Source: Cololabis saira
Taxonomy: Eukaryota > Chordata > Actinopteri > Beloniformes > Belonidae
Assembly: GCF_033807715.1 (NCBI RefSeq)
Contig: NC_084606.1
Span: 38,639,478-38,703,477 of the forward strand
Length of the DNA stretch: 64,000 nt
Direction: 5' to 3'
The translations under genes and the position numbers were made by a program. Each line of letters begins with the position of its first letter. The first letter of the stretch is position 1. Below, one piece after another: positions 21,196 through 32,205 of this stretch. The notes under the pieces were generated by a model that ran no database searches, was not told the origin of the DNA, and worked only from the letters and a program-made list of their open reading frames with translations.

Positions 21196-21615
21196 TGAGT
21201 GAGATTTGAGAGAAAAAAGTTGAAATGTCGAGATTAATGTTGAAGTACAATTTCGAGAAAAAAGTCGAAGTGTCGAGAAAAAAGACGAAATGTCGAGAAA
21301 AAGGTCAAAATTTCGTGAATAAAGTTGAAATGTGGAGAAAAAAGTCGAAAAGTCGAGATTAATGTTGAAGTACAATGTTGAGAAAAAAGTCGAAATATCG
21401 AGAAAAAAGTCAATATTTCGTGAATAAAGTCGAAACGTTGAGAAAGAAGTCGAAATGTCGAGAAAAAAGTTGAAATGTCGAGATTCATTTTGAAGTACAA
21501 TTTTGAGAAAAAAGTCGAAATGACGAGAAATGTACAATTTCGACATTATTCACGAAATTGTATTTCAACTTTTTTCTCTCAAAATTGTATTTCAACACTA
21601 TTCTCCACATTTCGA
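21196..21615 (+). repeat. GTCGAAATGTCGAGAAAAAA-type minisatellite, locus 2
   Basis: About 20 degenerate units of about 20-21 bp (GTCGAAATGTCGAGAAAAAA). They change strand at about 21535, where complementary units (CGACATTATTCACGAAATTG) take over. It lies directly before the second duplicated segment. The F/S-rich frames on the minus strand are by-products. Confidence 0.85.
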
Positions 21616-21883
21616 CTGGAGGTACAGACGTCTATCAGGAAGGAAAGCCAATCACGCAGCAGCTTCTTCTAAACACTGTTTACATGTTGGAGGGCTCGAC
21701 GATGCTGAGCTTGCAGGACACATCTCAGCTAGTCATGTTTTTTTTATGTCATTTGTTGTGTTATTGAGTCATCAGTTTACATAAAATATTTTTACAAAAT
21801 TATCACGAGGCTGTATTTGTTTATTCCAGCTCAACCAGTAAAAGAGATTTTATGATGACAGACTTTTAGTCTGGTTAGAAATA
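21616..21883 (+). repeat. Duplicated segment, copy 2
   Basis: Nearly identical to 699-954 over its length, with one longer insertion near 21703. It leads into an unbroken MITE copy at 21884. It shows what the first locus looked like before X and the LINEs arrived. Confidence 0.8.
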
Positions 21884-22251
21884 CAGGACTGTCTCAGAAA
21901 ATTTTAATATTGCGATAAAGTTCTTTATTTTCTGTAATGCAATAAAAAAAAAAAAAAATGTCATACATTCTGGATTCATTACAAATCAACTGAAATATTG
22001 CAAGCCTTTCATTATTTTAATATTGCTGATTATGGTTTACAGTTTAAGATTAAGATTCCCAGAATATTCAAATTTTTTGAGATAGGATATTTGAGTTTTC
22101 TTAAGCTGTAAGCCATGATCAGCAATATTAAAATAATAAAAGGCTTGTAATATTTCAGTTGATTTGTAATGAATCCAGAATGGATGACATTTTTGCATTA
22201 CAGAAAATAAAGGACTTTATCACAATATTCAAATTTTCTGAGACAGTTCTG
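21884..22251. mobile_element. Palindromic TA-type MITE, complete copy
   Basis: A nearly perfect palindrome of 368 bp. It opens CAGGACTGTCTCAGAAAATT and closes with AATTTTCTGAGACAGTTCTG, with TA on both sides (21882-21883 and 22252-22253). The transcript would fold into one long hairpin. No protein is encoded. TA duplication and structure point to a Tc1/mariner-type MITE. Confidence 0.9.
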
Positions 22252-22253
22252 TA

Positions 22254-22867
22254 AAAGTTAAAGGTGCAAAAAAACTCTTCAAACAAATCCTCCTTTGATC
22301 CATTATTGTTACAAAAAGTTAGAAATAAGGAATAAATTAAGGATAAAGGACTAATGTGTTGATTTCCCAATCGGTGCTATTTAAAAAGATAAAATACACC
22401 AAAAGAGAGACTAAAATTAAATTAGATTAAATAAAATCTCAAAACTGACAAGAAACCAAACAGCTTTAAACATTTCCTCCATTTCTAATCTCTAAAGTGG
22501 TAAAATTAGTCAGACGTTATGGAAGTCTTTGAAGAAATTACTTTGCTTCTCACTGCATTTATGCTGTAAAAATCAGAGCGACTGGAGACAGTATTTTAAA
22601 AATTACTGTGATTTTGCTTTGACTTCTATCAGTGGAGACATTTTCAACCCAAATATAGTAACACGTTTTCTCAACTTGATTTCATATGTAAATCAAAATC
22701 CATCTTTGGCCTTTAAGGCTCGTCACACATTCCACAAACAGCCGGGACACTAAAGCTTTGATCGCTTTGCAACGGTGCAAAACTTTCTCCCAGTTAGAGA
22801 TTCAGAGATTCAGTTCTGGTTGTTTCCTGTTCTTGATACAAACACATCTCAACCCGACCTAATTCTC
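22254..22867. other. Intergenic, nothing recognised
   Basis: AT-rich sequence. A 74-residue plus-strand frame at 22529-22753 has no recognisable motif and no splice or promoter context, so it is not called. No RNA gene is seen. Confidence 0.5.
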
Positions 22868-22901
22868 CCGTCCGTCCGTCCGTCCGTCCGTCCGTCCGTC
22901 C
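22868..22901. repeat. (GTCC)n microsatellite
   Basis: About eight GTCC units, followed by a CCGGCCGGCCGACCGG stretch that leads into the end of repeat X. Confidence 0.9.
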
Positions 22902-22916
22902 GGCCGGCCGACCGGC

Positions 22917-23952
22917 CCGAGCACTTACAGTGTGAAGGCCCTATTGTATCTGTAGGAATTTTTCTTTATTCTTCTGACGAAAGGAGGGCCTTTTTTCCCC
23001 CTAAACGTGCCCCAAAAGTCACCAAATTTTGCACCAAGCCAGGCCTGGCGAAAAAAATTGATATTTAATGGTTTGCATTAATGGGCGTGGCAAAATGGCT
23101 CAACAGCGCCCCCTAGAAAACTTTGTGCCTCAAGCCCCATAATACGGTTTGACGTACATGCACGAAAATCGGTACACACCTGTATCATGTCGCAACTTAA
23201 AGAAAAGTCTCTTGGCGACATGGCCGAAACCGAACAGGAAGTCGGCCATTTTTAATTTATTGTGTAATTTTGGCGCAATTTATGCCATTCCTTCGGCAAT
23301 TAATACGGCCCGAACCGTAACGTGCATCCAGGTGTGTTATACCTCAAAATGTGCGTCTTCATCTTGCGACTGTGCACATTACTTTTCTCTTTCAAAAGTG
23401 TTACCGTGGCGACGCTAGACGTGAAAAAGCGCGCGTCCCCTTCATCTGATTGGTCCATATTTGATAGTTCTCCAAAAGTCACCAAATTTTACATGCAAGC
23501 CAGGCCTGGTGATAAATTTGATATTTCATGGTTTGCATTAATGGGCGTGGCCTAACGGCTCAACAGCGCCCCCTAGAATACTTTTCTCTGCCATAACTTT
23601 TGAATGGTTTGACATAAAGAGTCGTGGGTGGTGTCATGGGACTCGGTATAGAGTCCTTCATTGGCCTGAACTATCAAATATGGACTAATCAGATGAAGAT
23701 GAAGGGGGGCGCGCTATTTAATGTAAACCATTAAATATCAAATTTTTCGCCAGGCCTGACTTGCATGCAAAATTTGGTGACTTTTTGGGCACGTTTAGGG
23801 GGGCAAAAAGGCCCTCCTTCCGTCAGAAGAAAAAGAAAAAGAAAAAAAATTCCTACAGATACAATAGGGCCTTCGCACTATTGTATCTGAAAAAGAAAAA
23901 AAATTCCTACAGATACAATAGGGCCTTCGCACTGAAGGTGCTCGGGTCCTAA
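22917..23952. repeat. Dispersed repeat X, copy B, head-to-head (palindromic) arrangement
   Basis: The block begins with the X right end in reverse (CCGAGCACTTACAGTGTGAA) and ends with the same right end forward (TTCGCACTGAAGGTGCTCGG). The two terminal portions are therefore inverted repeats. Most of the interior (to about 23730) is one reverse X copy. The last 200 bp are a short forward copy, with a doubled TTCCTACAGATACAATAGGG end at 23850-23925. This may be two insertions or a rearranged foldback copy. Confidence 0.75.
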
Positions 23953-24195
23953 TGATATTTTGTGGCTGGACGACGCTCTGGTTAAGGTCTGGTTAGCTTA
24001 ATGCAACACTTATGATTGGTTAGAAGTAGGAAACTCTTGTGGTTTTTGCTAAAAATAATAATTTCACATCACTTACGCCACCTCCGTCGTCATGGCGGCA
24101 GCAAACAACATGGTTAAATACTCAAATTTACGTTAAATACTAGAAAACACGGTTAAACACTCGGCGTCAAAATACGGTTAAAAATCATCAAAACA
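23953..24195. other. Intergenic, nothing recognised
   Basis: Mixed sequence with no long ORF and no named repeat, although GGTTAAACAC-like words recur. Confidence 0.4.
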
Positions 24196-24196
24196 C

Positions 24197-24566
24197 CATT
24201 TAAACACTGTTAAAACTGTTAAAAAAATGCTTTTACAAACTGACAGTAACAAACAGTAACTTGCGCGTCAAAAACGTATAACTTAGCCACTATAATAAAG
24301 AATAATATATACATAATAATAATGTAATAATCCGTGTATATATCACGACCACGGATCCCATTGATTCGCATAGGTACAATATCCGTGGTGCTCCCATTAA
24401 AACCTCAATAAAACACTGCTAAAACAGCGTTAAAAACATGCTTTTACAAACTGACAGTAACAAACAGTACCTTGCGCGACAAAAACTCATAATTTAGCCA
24501 CTATAACAAAGAATAATATATACATAATAATAATGTAATAATCCATGTATATATCACGATAACGTA
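24197..24566 (+). repeat. Tandem duplication, 211-bp offset
   Basis: The phrase TGCTTTTACAAACTGACAGT occurs at 24228 and again at 24439. The following roughly 120 bp, including the TATACATAATAATAATGTAA stretch and TATATATCACGA, are shared at about 90 percent by eye. The two copies are direct and adjacent. No coding is evident. Confidence 0.85.
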
Positions 24567-24851
24567 CCACGGAAAATAGTGGTGAGAGGTCGTGGGCATT
24601 TCACGGATTTTTGTGAGATCAGGTTGTACATTCTGTTCTCGGTCACGGTCAAGGTCACGGTTTTTCACAGTTTTGGTTTTTAAGTTCCTGTTTTATTTTG
24701 AAACCCTGTGTACTTGTGTAAACCATGTTTTTTGGAACTGTTTTTTGGAACTCCTGCCTCTTTGATCTCCTACATCTGGGTCCTACTCACTTTCATTAAT
24801 TTGTTTTGTTGTCCAAGAAAGGTTTACAGTCCTTCCTATCTGATAATAGAC
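24567..24851. other. Intergenic, possible retroelement tail
   Basis: No ORF. The segment has GGTCACGGTCAAGGTCACGG and a C/T-rich block near 24760-24785 whose texture recalls the 3' portion of common fish retroelements. I cannot assign it. Confidence 0.3.
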
Positions 24852-24854
24852 CTA

Positions 24855-24954
24855 GGGCCTGATTTACTAAGATCCTAAATAAAGAGTACTAAATTGCGTG
24901 TGCACTGAAAAAGTTTGCACGTGCTGTTGTTGTGTTTTTTGCGGGTGATCAACT
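24855..24954 (+). mobile_element. Harbinger-like DNA transposon, left end
   Basis: It begins GGGCCTGATTTACTAA after CTA (24852-24854). The matching inverted end TTAGTAAATCAGGCCC, followed by CTA, stands at 38272-38290. A 3-bp duplication and this terminus fit PIF/Harbinger elements and their MITEs in fish. The L2 LINE starts immediately after position 24954, so the element is broken by later insertions. Confidence 0.7.
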
Positions 24955-25254
24955 AATTCAATTCAATTCAATTTTATTTATATAGCGTCTAATACAACAG
25001 ATGTTGTCTCTAGACGCTTTCCAGAGATCCAGAACATGAACATAAACATAAACATAAACATAAACCCCCGAGCAATTATTACATAAACAATGGCACGTAA
25101 AAACTCCCTTAGTGGGAGAAAAGCCTTAAGCCAAACAGTGGCAAGGAAAAACTCCCCTTTAGGAGGGAAGAAACCTTGAGCAGGACCAGGCTCATAAGGG
25201 GGGACCCTCCTGCCGAAGGCCAGACTGGGGGAGTCAGGGACGTCGACAGCACAC

Positions 25255-25500
25255 AGCAGGCAGGTGGAAGCAGCAGCGGGATGACCAGAGGTGGGGGGGG
25301 GGGGTCGTCAGCAGCACACAACAGTCATGTGGAAGCAGCAGCGGGATGACCAGAGGGGGGGGGGGCGTCAGCAGCACACAACAGTCATGTGGAAGGAGTA
25401 GCGGGATGACCAGAGGGGGGGGGGGGTGCAGGCAGGCGGAAGCAGCAACAGCAGACATCCACGTAGGCAGGTGGAAGAAGCAATGGGATGACCAGAGGGG
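25255..25500 (-). repeat. G-rich tandem repeat in the L2 3'UTR
   Basis: Three to four units of about 60 bp, each with GCGGGATGACCAGAGG, a run of 7-12 G, then GTCAGCAGCACACAACAGTC. The same array, with different G-run lengths and unit numbers, occurs in L2 tails at 45590-45660 and 57170-57415. The L2 transcript carries the C-rich complement; the G runs lie on the plus strand. Confidence 0.85.
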
Positions 25501-25892
25501 GGGGGAGGGCCGGGAACACAGGCCAGAACGCAGCTCCTGAGGCTCCGGCCTGCAAACATACACAAAAGAGAAAAAAGGGGGGCCGGCACAAGAAACTACA
25601 GGAACGATGGACAAAAATGATAGCTATGAGATATTTATAATAAATAAAAATGGTAATGGAGAAGAGAGGCAGGGAAAAGGAGAGGAGAAGAAGGGTGAGA
25701 GGCACCGCCCAGCGGATCATGTCGGTGCCCCCCTGCAGCATAAGCCTATAGCAGCATATCTACCGCGAAGCTATATTTGAGACTAACTATTATAGTTTTG
25801 TTCTATAGCTGCGACTATGACTACTGACTCTAACACACTAAAGTTTACACTACCTAGAGATTTACCAACACCAGCTAGAGGTTTACTAAACA

Positions 25893-28800
25893 CTAACTAT
25901 AAGCTTTAGTAAACAGAAAGGTTTTAAGTTTAGTTTTAAAGGTGGAGGTGGTGTCAGCCTCCTTAACCCAGATTGGAAGTTGGTTCCAAAGTAATGGTGC
26001 CTGATAGCAGAACGCCCGCCCTCCAAATCTACATTTAGATACTCTAGGAACTACGAGTAAACCTGCACCCTGGGAGCGGAGAGCTCTGCCAGGAACATAA
26101 GGCACTATCAAATCTTGTAAATACTGCGGAGCTAAGCCGTTTTGGGCTTTATATGCAAGTAATAAAATTTTAAATTGAATTCTGAATTTTACAGGTAGCC
26201 AATGGAGCGACGCTAACACTGGAGAGACGTGGTCTCTCCTGCTAATTCCTGTCAGTACTCGTGCTGCTGCATTCTGGATCAGCTGGAGCCTATTCAGCAA
26301 ATTACTTGGACATCCTGCTAACAACACATTACAGTAATCCAGTCTAGAAGATACAAACGCATGAACTAGTTTTTCTGCATCCCTCTGCGAGAGGATTTTC
26401 CTAATTTTTGCAATATTACGGAGATGGAAAAACGCTATTTTACAAACCTGATTAACATATGGTTTAAACGACAAATCCTGATCGAAAACAACACCAAGGT
26501 TTCTCACAGTTGCACTGGAAGCCATCGCAACACCATCTAATCCCTTCCTAAAATGCTCTGGACCAAGAATGATAACCTCTGTTTTATCTGAATTTAGAAG
26601 CAAGAAATTTCTGGACATCCAGTCCTTGATGTCCCTAAGACATGCCTGAAGTTTAACTAACGGTTCTGTTTCATCCGGCTTCATAGACAAGTAGAGCTGC
26701 GTATCATCAGCATAACAATGAAAGTGTATGCCGTGATTCTGGATTATACTTCCCAAGGGCTGCATGTATAAACTAAACAAGATTGGCCCTAGCACTGAAC
26801 CCTGCGGAACACCATAACAGACCCTCGACTGTTCTGAAGAAACCACATGTACATGAACAAACTGGAACCTGTCAGATAGATATGATTTAAACCAACGTAG
26901 AGCTGTCCCTTTAATCCCAACAACATGCTCTAACCTGTGCAGTAAAATGCCATGATCAACAGTGTCAAAAGCAGCACTGAGGTCCAGTAAAACCAATATG
27001 GACACTAATCCCTTATCTGAGGCCATAAGAAGGTCATTCGTAACTCGAACCAGTGCTGTCTCTGTGCTATGATGCATTCTGAACCCTGACTGAAAGACTT
27101 CAAACAGATCATTTCTATACAAATAGTCACATAACTGGCTTGAAACTGCCTTTTCCAGAATTTTAGATACAAATGGAAGGTTAGAAATTGGCCTATAATT
27201 AGCTAAGGTGTCTGGGTCAAGGGAAGGTTTTTTAAGTAAAGGTTTAATTACTGCCACTTTGAAAACCTGTGGTACATATCCTAAGCTTAGGGATAGGTTG
27301 ATTTGGTCCAGTATTGTCACACCAATAAGAGAAAAAACATTTTTGAATAGTCGAGTCGGGATGGGGTCTAACATACATGTGGTTGACTTAGCTCTATTAA
27401 CGAGTGAAGTCAGCTCAGGGAGGTCTATAGGATCAAAACAGTCTAGAGACAAGTCAGAGCCTAGGGAAGTCGCTAAAGCTGAAGAAACGCCCACAACCGG
27501 CTGGTTGATTTCTTCTCTAATTCTCGTGATTTTACTGTTAAAGAAGCTCATAAAGTCCTCACTACTGAGAGCTGCAGGAATACACGGCTCCACAGAGCTG
27601 TGACTCTTTGTCAGCCTGGCTACAGTGCTGAACAGAAAACGTGGGTTACTTTTGTTATTCTCTATCAACGTTGAATAATAAGCTGTTCTTGCTTTGCGAA
27701 TGGCTTTTTTATATACTATTAGAATATCTTTCCATTCACGATAAGAGTCTACAGACTTACAAGAGTGCCACTTCCTTTCTATTTTACGCACGCTTTGTTT
27801 CAACATGCGAATATCTGAATTATACCAGGGAGTTAAGCTCCTGTGGCTAGAAACCCTCCTTTTCAAAGGAGCAACTTCATCTAAAGCTGAGTGCAACAGA
27901 TCAGCAGTGTTACTAACAAGAAAATCAACATCAACATCAGAGGTAGAACCCAGGTCACTGGCCTCTATTGCTTCAGTAGAGGCTTCACTATTTTCCACTG
28001 TTGCAAGACGAGCAATGGTCTCCTTAAATTTAGCAATAGCTTCATCAGACAAACATCTGCTAAAATAATGCCTCCTGCCCTGCACTTCAACATCAACAAC
28101 ATTCAATTCCAACGTTATTAAATAATGGTCGGATAAAAGGGAGTTAACAGGTGACACCAACAGACCATCAGTTTCAACACCGTAGGTGAGAACGAGATCG
28201 AGAGTATGACCAAAACAATGCGTCGGCCCGTCCACTTTTTGTGAGATACCCATTGATTCTAGAAGAGAATTGAAAGCTAATTTAAGATTATCGCTTTCAA
28301 CATCCATATGAATATTAAAATCACCCACTATGATGAATTTATCTGTACTGATCAATAATCCAGAAAGGAAATCTGAAAATTCAGACAAAAACTCTAGATA
28401 AGCGCCAGCAGGGGGCCGATACACTACCACTAACACAACTGGCTTCTCTGATTTCCAGCTCGGAAATTTCAGACTAAGCGTGAGGCTTTCAAACGTATTA
28501 TAATTGCACTTAGGTTAAATTTTTGTTTGGAGACTGGAGTTATAAATTGCTGCGACTCCTCCGCCCCGGCCCGTGTTTCTAGGAATGTGATGATTAAAGT
28601 AGCCGGGCGGAGTTGATTCATTCAAACTAACATACTCTTCATCCTGTAACCATGTTTCTGTTAAGCAGAAAACATCACTCCTGCTCTCTGTAATTATATC
28701 GTTTACTAACAGAGACTTGGAGCTTAACGATCGTATATTTAGTAGTCCGCATCTAATTTTTCGGTCTCTTATTGGTACCAAATGTGCATTGGTTTTAATT

Positions 28801-28997
28801 TTTACAAGATTATTTTGGTTAACGCCTCTATAACGCCGCACCTGGTGAACTAGTGGAGGGCAGGGAACTGCAACTACTTCTATTTTGCTAGGCACCTGGT
28901 TAGAGTTACCAGTTACATCATGTAATCTTATAGTTTTGTTGGCAGGCGTTGGTCCTCGAGAAGCAGCAGAGAAGTGTGTTAAACTACAGCTCTGCAT
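25893..28997 (-). pseudogene. L2 ORF2: endonuclease and reverse transcriptase, one in-frame stop
   Basis: The frame runs about 1035 codons from 28997 with a single in-frame TAA at about 28515-28517; on both sides of it the frame is the same. The N-terminal part has the endonuclease motifs [31 protein letters not shown] and IIVGDFNIHMD, with SLLSDHYLITLEL as the histidine motif. The RT has NYRPISNLPFVSKILEKAV, QSGFRMHHSTETAL, LLDLSAAFDTVDH, YGVPQGSVLGPILFSLY and HCYADDTQLYLS. The C-terminal end has SRRDHVSPVLASLHWLPV, which is typical of L2/CR1 proteins. It is inactive unless the stop is read through. ORF1 ends 21 bp upstream. Confidence 0.9.
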
Positions 28998-29018
28998 CCT
29001 GGCCTGGACCCTGCGATG

Positions 29019-29891
29019 TCAGGGAGAGGGTCTAATGAAACAGGCCAAATTACTAGAGACAAGAGCAGCACCATCCCGGGTGGGATGAATGCCGTCTCTT
29101 CTAATCAGACCGGGCTTTCCCCAGAACGTTTCCCAATTGTCAATAAAGGCCACGTCGTTTTCTGAACACCACCGATACAACCAGCGACGGAGCGAGAGCA
29201 TGCGACTAAACATGTCATCGCTGGTCAGATTGGGGAGGGGGCCAGAGAAACCTACGGAGTCCGACATGGTTTTAGCGAAGTTACACACCGAGACAATATT
29301 CATTCTGGTTACTTCCGACTGGCGAAGACGGGAGTCGTTAGCTCCGACATGGATGATAACTTTACCATATTTACGATTACCCTTTGCCAGTAGCTTCAAA
29401 TTTGCTTCTATGTCGCCCGCTCTGGCCCCCGGGATACACCTAACTATGGTCTCTGGAGTCGGCTTCACATGTCTGACTATGGAGTCGCCAATCACCAGGG
29501 TCGGCTTCTCAACGGGTGTGTCGCTGAGTGGGGAAAATCGGTTAGACACATGAAGCGGGTGGTGGTGTTCCGTGAGCCCTTTACTACGCTTCCCCCGAAC
29601 CGTCACCCACCGGTCCTGACTGGCCGGCTGCTCGGGAGCTGCAGGGGAGCGGCTACCCTCAGCTGCTATGGGCCGGTCCGCCGCTAGCTTAGCCTGGTTA
29701 GCTGAGGAGGCTATCGGACTATGGTCAAATTGGCAGAACCGGACCTCTAACTGACTGAGCCTCGCCTCCAGCCCTGTAAATAAACTACATTTTAAGCACT
29801 TACCGTCTTCACTAAAGGAGGCAGAGGAATAACTAAACATTTCACACACTGAGCAGCAAAGAGGTGAAACGGTGGGAGACGGAGAGCCCAT
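29019..29891 (-). CDS. L2 ORF1 with SGNH/GDSL-type esterase domain
   Basis: An intact frame of 290 residues. The N-terminal part (residues about 10-60) has a CCSVCEMF...CLKCSLF double-cysteine motif and a short heptad-like helix ([15 protein letters not shown]). From residue about 130 follows an SGNH-hydrolase-like domain: block [11 protein letters not shown], block [11 protein letters not shown], and the C-terminal [13 protein letters not shown] with the Asp-x-x-His pair. Several CR1 and L2 elements carry such an esterase in ORF1; its role in retrotransposition is not settled (lipid or membrane interaction has been proposed). ORF2 follows at once in the same orientation. Confidence 0.85.
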   Translation of the reverse strand: MGSPSPTVSPLCCSVCEMFSYSSASFSEDGKCLKCSLFTGLEARLSQLEVRFCQFDHSPIASSANQAKLAADRPIAAEGSRSPAAPEQPASQDRWVTVRGKRSKGLTEHHHPLHVSNRFSPLSDTPVEKPTLVIGDSIVRHVKPTPETIVRCIPGARAGDIEANLKLLAKGNRKYGKVIIHVGANDSRLRQSEVTRMNIVSVCNFAKTMSDSVGFSGPLPNLTSDDMFSRMLSLRRWLYRWCSENDVAFIDNWETFWGKPGLIRRDGIHPTRDGAALVSSNLACFIRPSP

Positions 29892-30125
29892 GCTAAGATG
29901 CTAACGGAGGCTAACGGACAGAAAATGTATTGGTGATTGGTGACAGTGAAAGTTACGGAAGAGAAAATGAGCGAGTGTTGAAATAAAGACAGTAATGTAC
30001 CAGATATAGTGCTATTTTACCAGAAAACAGTCTAAGTTTAAGACAAAAAAGTCGGGAGAGATCTGTGCCTGCGCGCCGTGCAGCAGCAACAGACCGCAAC
30101 ACCAGGAAGTGACGCGATGCGTGAC

Positions 30126-30640
30126 GCAGTACGTTACCCAATCAGCAAGCACGAGTCCTAAGACTAATTGCGCAAGCACTAAGAATGCTTGCGCAATTGA
30201 TAACAGGTGCAAACCGCAGTATTTAAATGAGGTGTTGCGTGTCTTACGGTTTGCGCCATGGAGAGTCTGGATCAGAGTCGGCGGCAGAACAGATCTAATT
30301 GGGGGGCACATAATAACCAGCGGGGGGGAACAAACTGCCGTTCAAGAACGCATTATGATGTAAATGCTTAATATGAGTTTGCCATCAACGATCACAGCAA
30401 ACCAGTTTCAATTACACAACATACTGCAAAATCTCTTTTTAATACACACACACACACACAAGTGTATTGTGCACCCAAACTGCAAAAAAACAAAAAACAA
30501 CGACGTACAGGCCACGTCTCTCCCTCCCTCGCCCTCTCCATCTCTCTCTCATACAACGCATACACATAAAAATGTGAACGGTGAATCTCCAAATTTAATT
30601 TGACGAAATTAGACAGACCCAAACATTCCACATTTGCGTA
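30126..30640 (+). mobile_element. Interior of the Harbinger-like element
   Basis: Sequence after the L2 5' end contains the palindrome AATTGCGCAAGC...GCTTGCGCAATT (30159-30199). A CAGTATTTAAATGAGG promoter-like stretch follows, and then an ATG at 30259 that would read MESLDQSRRQNRSNWGAHN before breaking down. Fish Harbinger elements encode a Myb/SANT-like DNA-binding protein; this could be its decayed start. A (CA)n run lies at 30445-30460. Low confidence on coding. Confidence 0.4.
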
Positions 30641-30867
30641 ATAATAAACGCCAAGGCTGGCGCCATGAAGTCAATTAAATGCATGTCTCACCTTTAGAAG
30701 AGTTGCACATCTTAATTTTCCTATTTCACCATAGATCACACTTTGGGAAGCCTTCTTTATATTTTAGCGTTATTTCCGCGTAGATAAGCGTGAGTTTGAT
30801 GCTCCTTAACAAGTTTGGTCCGTGGATCAACATCAACCCAGCTCCCCCAACCCCTTGCTCCCTGATT
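30641..30867. other. Intergenic, nothing recognised
   Basis: No ORF or named repeat is seen before palindromic repeat Y starts at 30868. Confidence 0.4.
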
Positions 30868-30994
30868 GGCTGATTTATGGTTCCGCGTCACACCAACGCA
30901 GAAACGACGGCGTAGGGTACGCGGCGACGCACACCGCACCGTGACCCTACGCGTCGGCTACGCTGTCGATTTAACGCGGAACCATAATTCAGGC
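30868..30994. mobile_element. Short palindromic repeat Y, copy 2
   Basis: It opens GGCTGATTTATGGTTCCGCG and closes with TTAACGCGGAACCATAATTC. It is the same foldback unit as at 13303 and 40661, with GCGACGC words in the loop. Confidence 0.8.
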
Positions 30995-31767
30995 GAAGCT
31001 GCAGTCTGTCTGCGCTGATCACAGACACAGCGGGTCGGAGCGGATTTGGTCATGAGTTTAACCTGTGTTTTGTGATTAATAAGCACAGGTTTTAACTAAA
31101 TGTAATTTACGAAGGATGATTTCACATTCAATAAGAATCAATAAAATACAAAGTTTGGCACAAAGGCTTGGCCTGCTTGTGGGCGAGTGGAGGGGGGCAC
31201 ATTAAAAGAAGGTTGCAAGATATAAGGCGAAGAACTAAAGAAAAAGGGCCTTTAATAAAACTTGTGCATACCCGGGGGGCAAGTCCTCTGTTTTCTTAGT
31301 GTGCTGCATTTGCCCTGCTATAAAAGGTAATCCACCAGAAATAATACCTATGACCCAGTAGGAACACAACCTATATGGACTACCTGGCCAATTTTTTGCT
31401 GGAAATTCAATATGGCCACCTTAATATTGGCCACTTATCAAAACATAGCTTGGTGATAATTTTTGAACCAAATGGGCTAGAAATGCAAACTTGGTGTCTG
31501 TTTCATGGTTTCAGAGCATGAGAAAACCATTGGAATACTTATTTTTATGATTGGGTGTATCTGGACCTTTAATTTGCATATTTCCAACACGGACACCCCT
31601 GAAAAGGAGCTTTTCTATGGATTTTTATAGTGACAGCTAACTGTTATGGCAAATAATCTGCTTTTTAAGCAATGTGAACTTGAATTTGGTCAGTTTGAGC
31701 TTTCATTTCTATGTTGTCAATGTCAATATGGCTTGCAGTCATAATAAATAATGTATGGTATTACGGG

Positions 31768-32205
31768 CAAAATGGGTCTATAGAAAACCACTCACTGCAG
31801 CTGGCTCTGCAGAGCTGAAGTCAATGCTCCACCTCCACTCATCCAGCCCACACCATGAGTCTGGTTTAAGGCTGTGTAACCCGCGATGCAGAGATGGTAG
31901 TCAAGGTCATGGCAGCAGTGGAGACTAACCCGTTTACAGTGACAACACCATCCATAATCAACATATCTACGGGACAGTGTGCTGATTGTACAGTCAAGGA
32001 CAAGCATTACACAGCTTTAGGGACCTTTAGGGTCCGGAGCCGGGTCCGACACCAGCCCTGGTCCAACTGGACCCTGAAAGTCGTGATTCTTCTTCAGAGC
32101 GTCTAGAAACCTGGTTTTCTGCAGGTTCTAATAAACATGGGCTTTAAAACTTCTATTAAAGCAACAATTCTACTTCCTGTTAGTGCATGTAAACGTACTG
32201 AGTGT
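31768..32205. other. Spacer inside the inverted-arm element
   Basis: No gene. It includes GGGTCCGGAGCCGGGTCCGA at about 32031, a relative of the GGGTCCGACACC minisatellite on the far side of the satellite at 36264. The satellite therefore seems to have grown inside, or been inserted into, a sequence of that type. Confidence 0.5.

Larger units (their letters stand above)
24955..30125 (-). mobile_element. L2-clade LINE, nearly complete copy A
   Basis: The 3' end is the (ATTCA)n-type tail at 24955-24970, followed by TTTATTTATATAGCGTCTAA, a 3' terminus repeated at 40434, 42137, 45287 and 56872. The element encodes ORF1 (29019-29891) and ORF2 (25893-28997), and its 5' part ends near 30125. It is the master-like copy for at least five L2 fragments in this window. 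The L2 (CR1/L2) assignment follows from the esterase-type ORF1 and the RT sequence. Confidence 0.88.

Noticed and set aside
22529..22753. 74-codon plus-strand frame
   Set aside because: No recognisable motif, splice signal or promoter; length is within chance for this composition.
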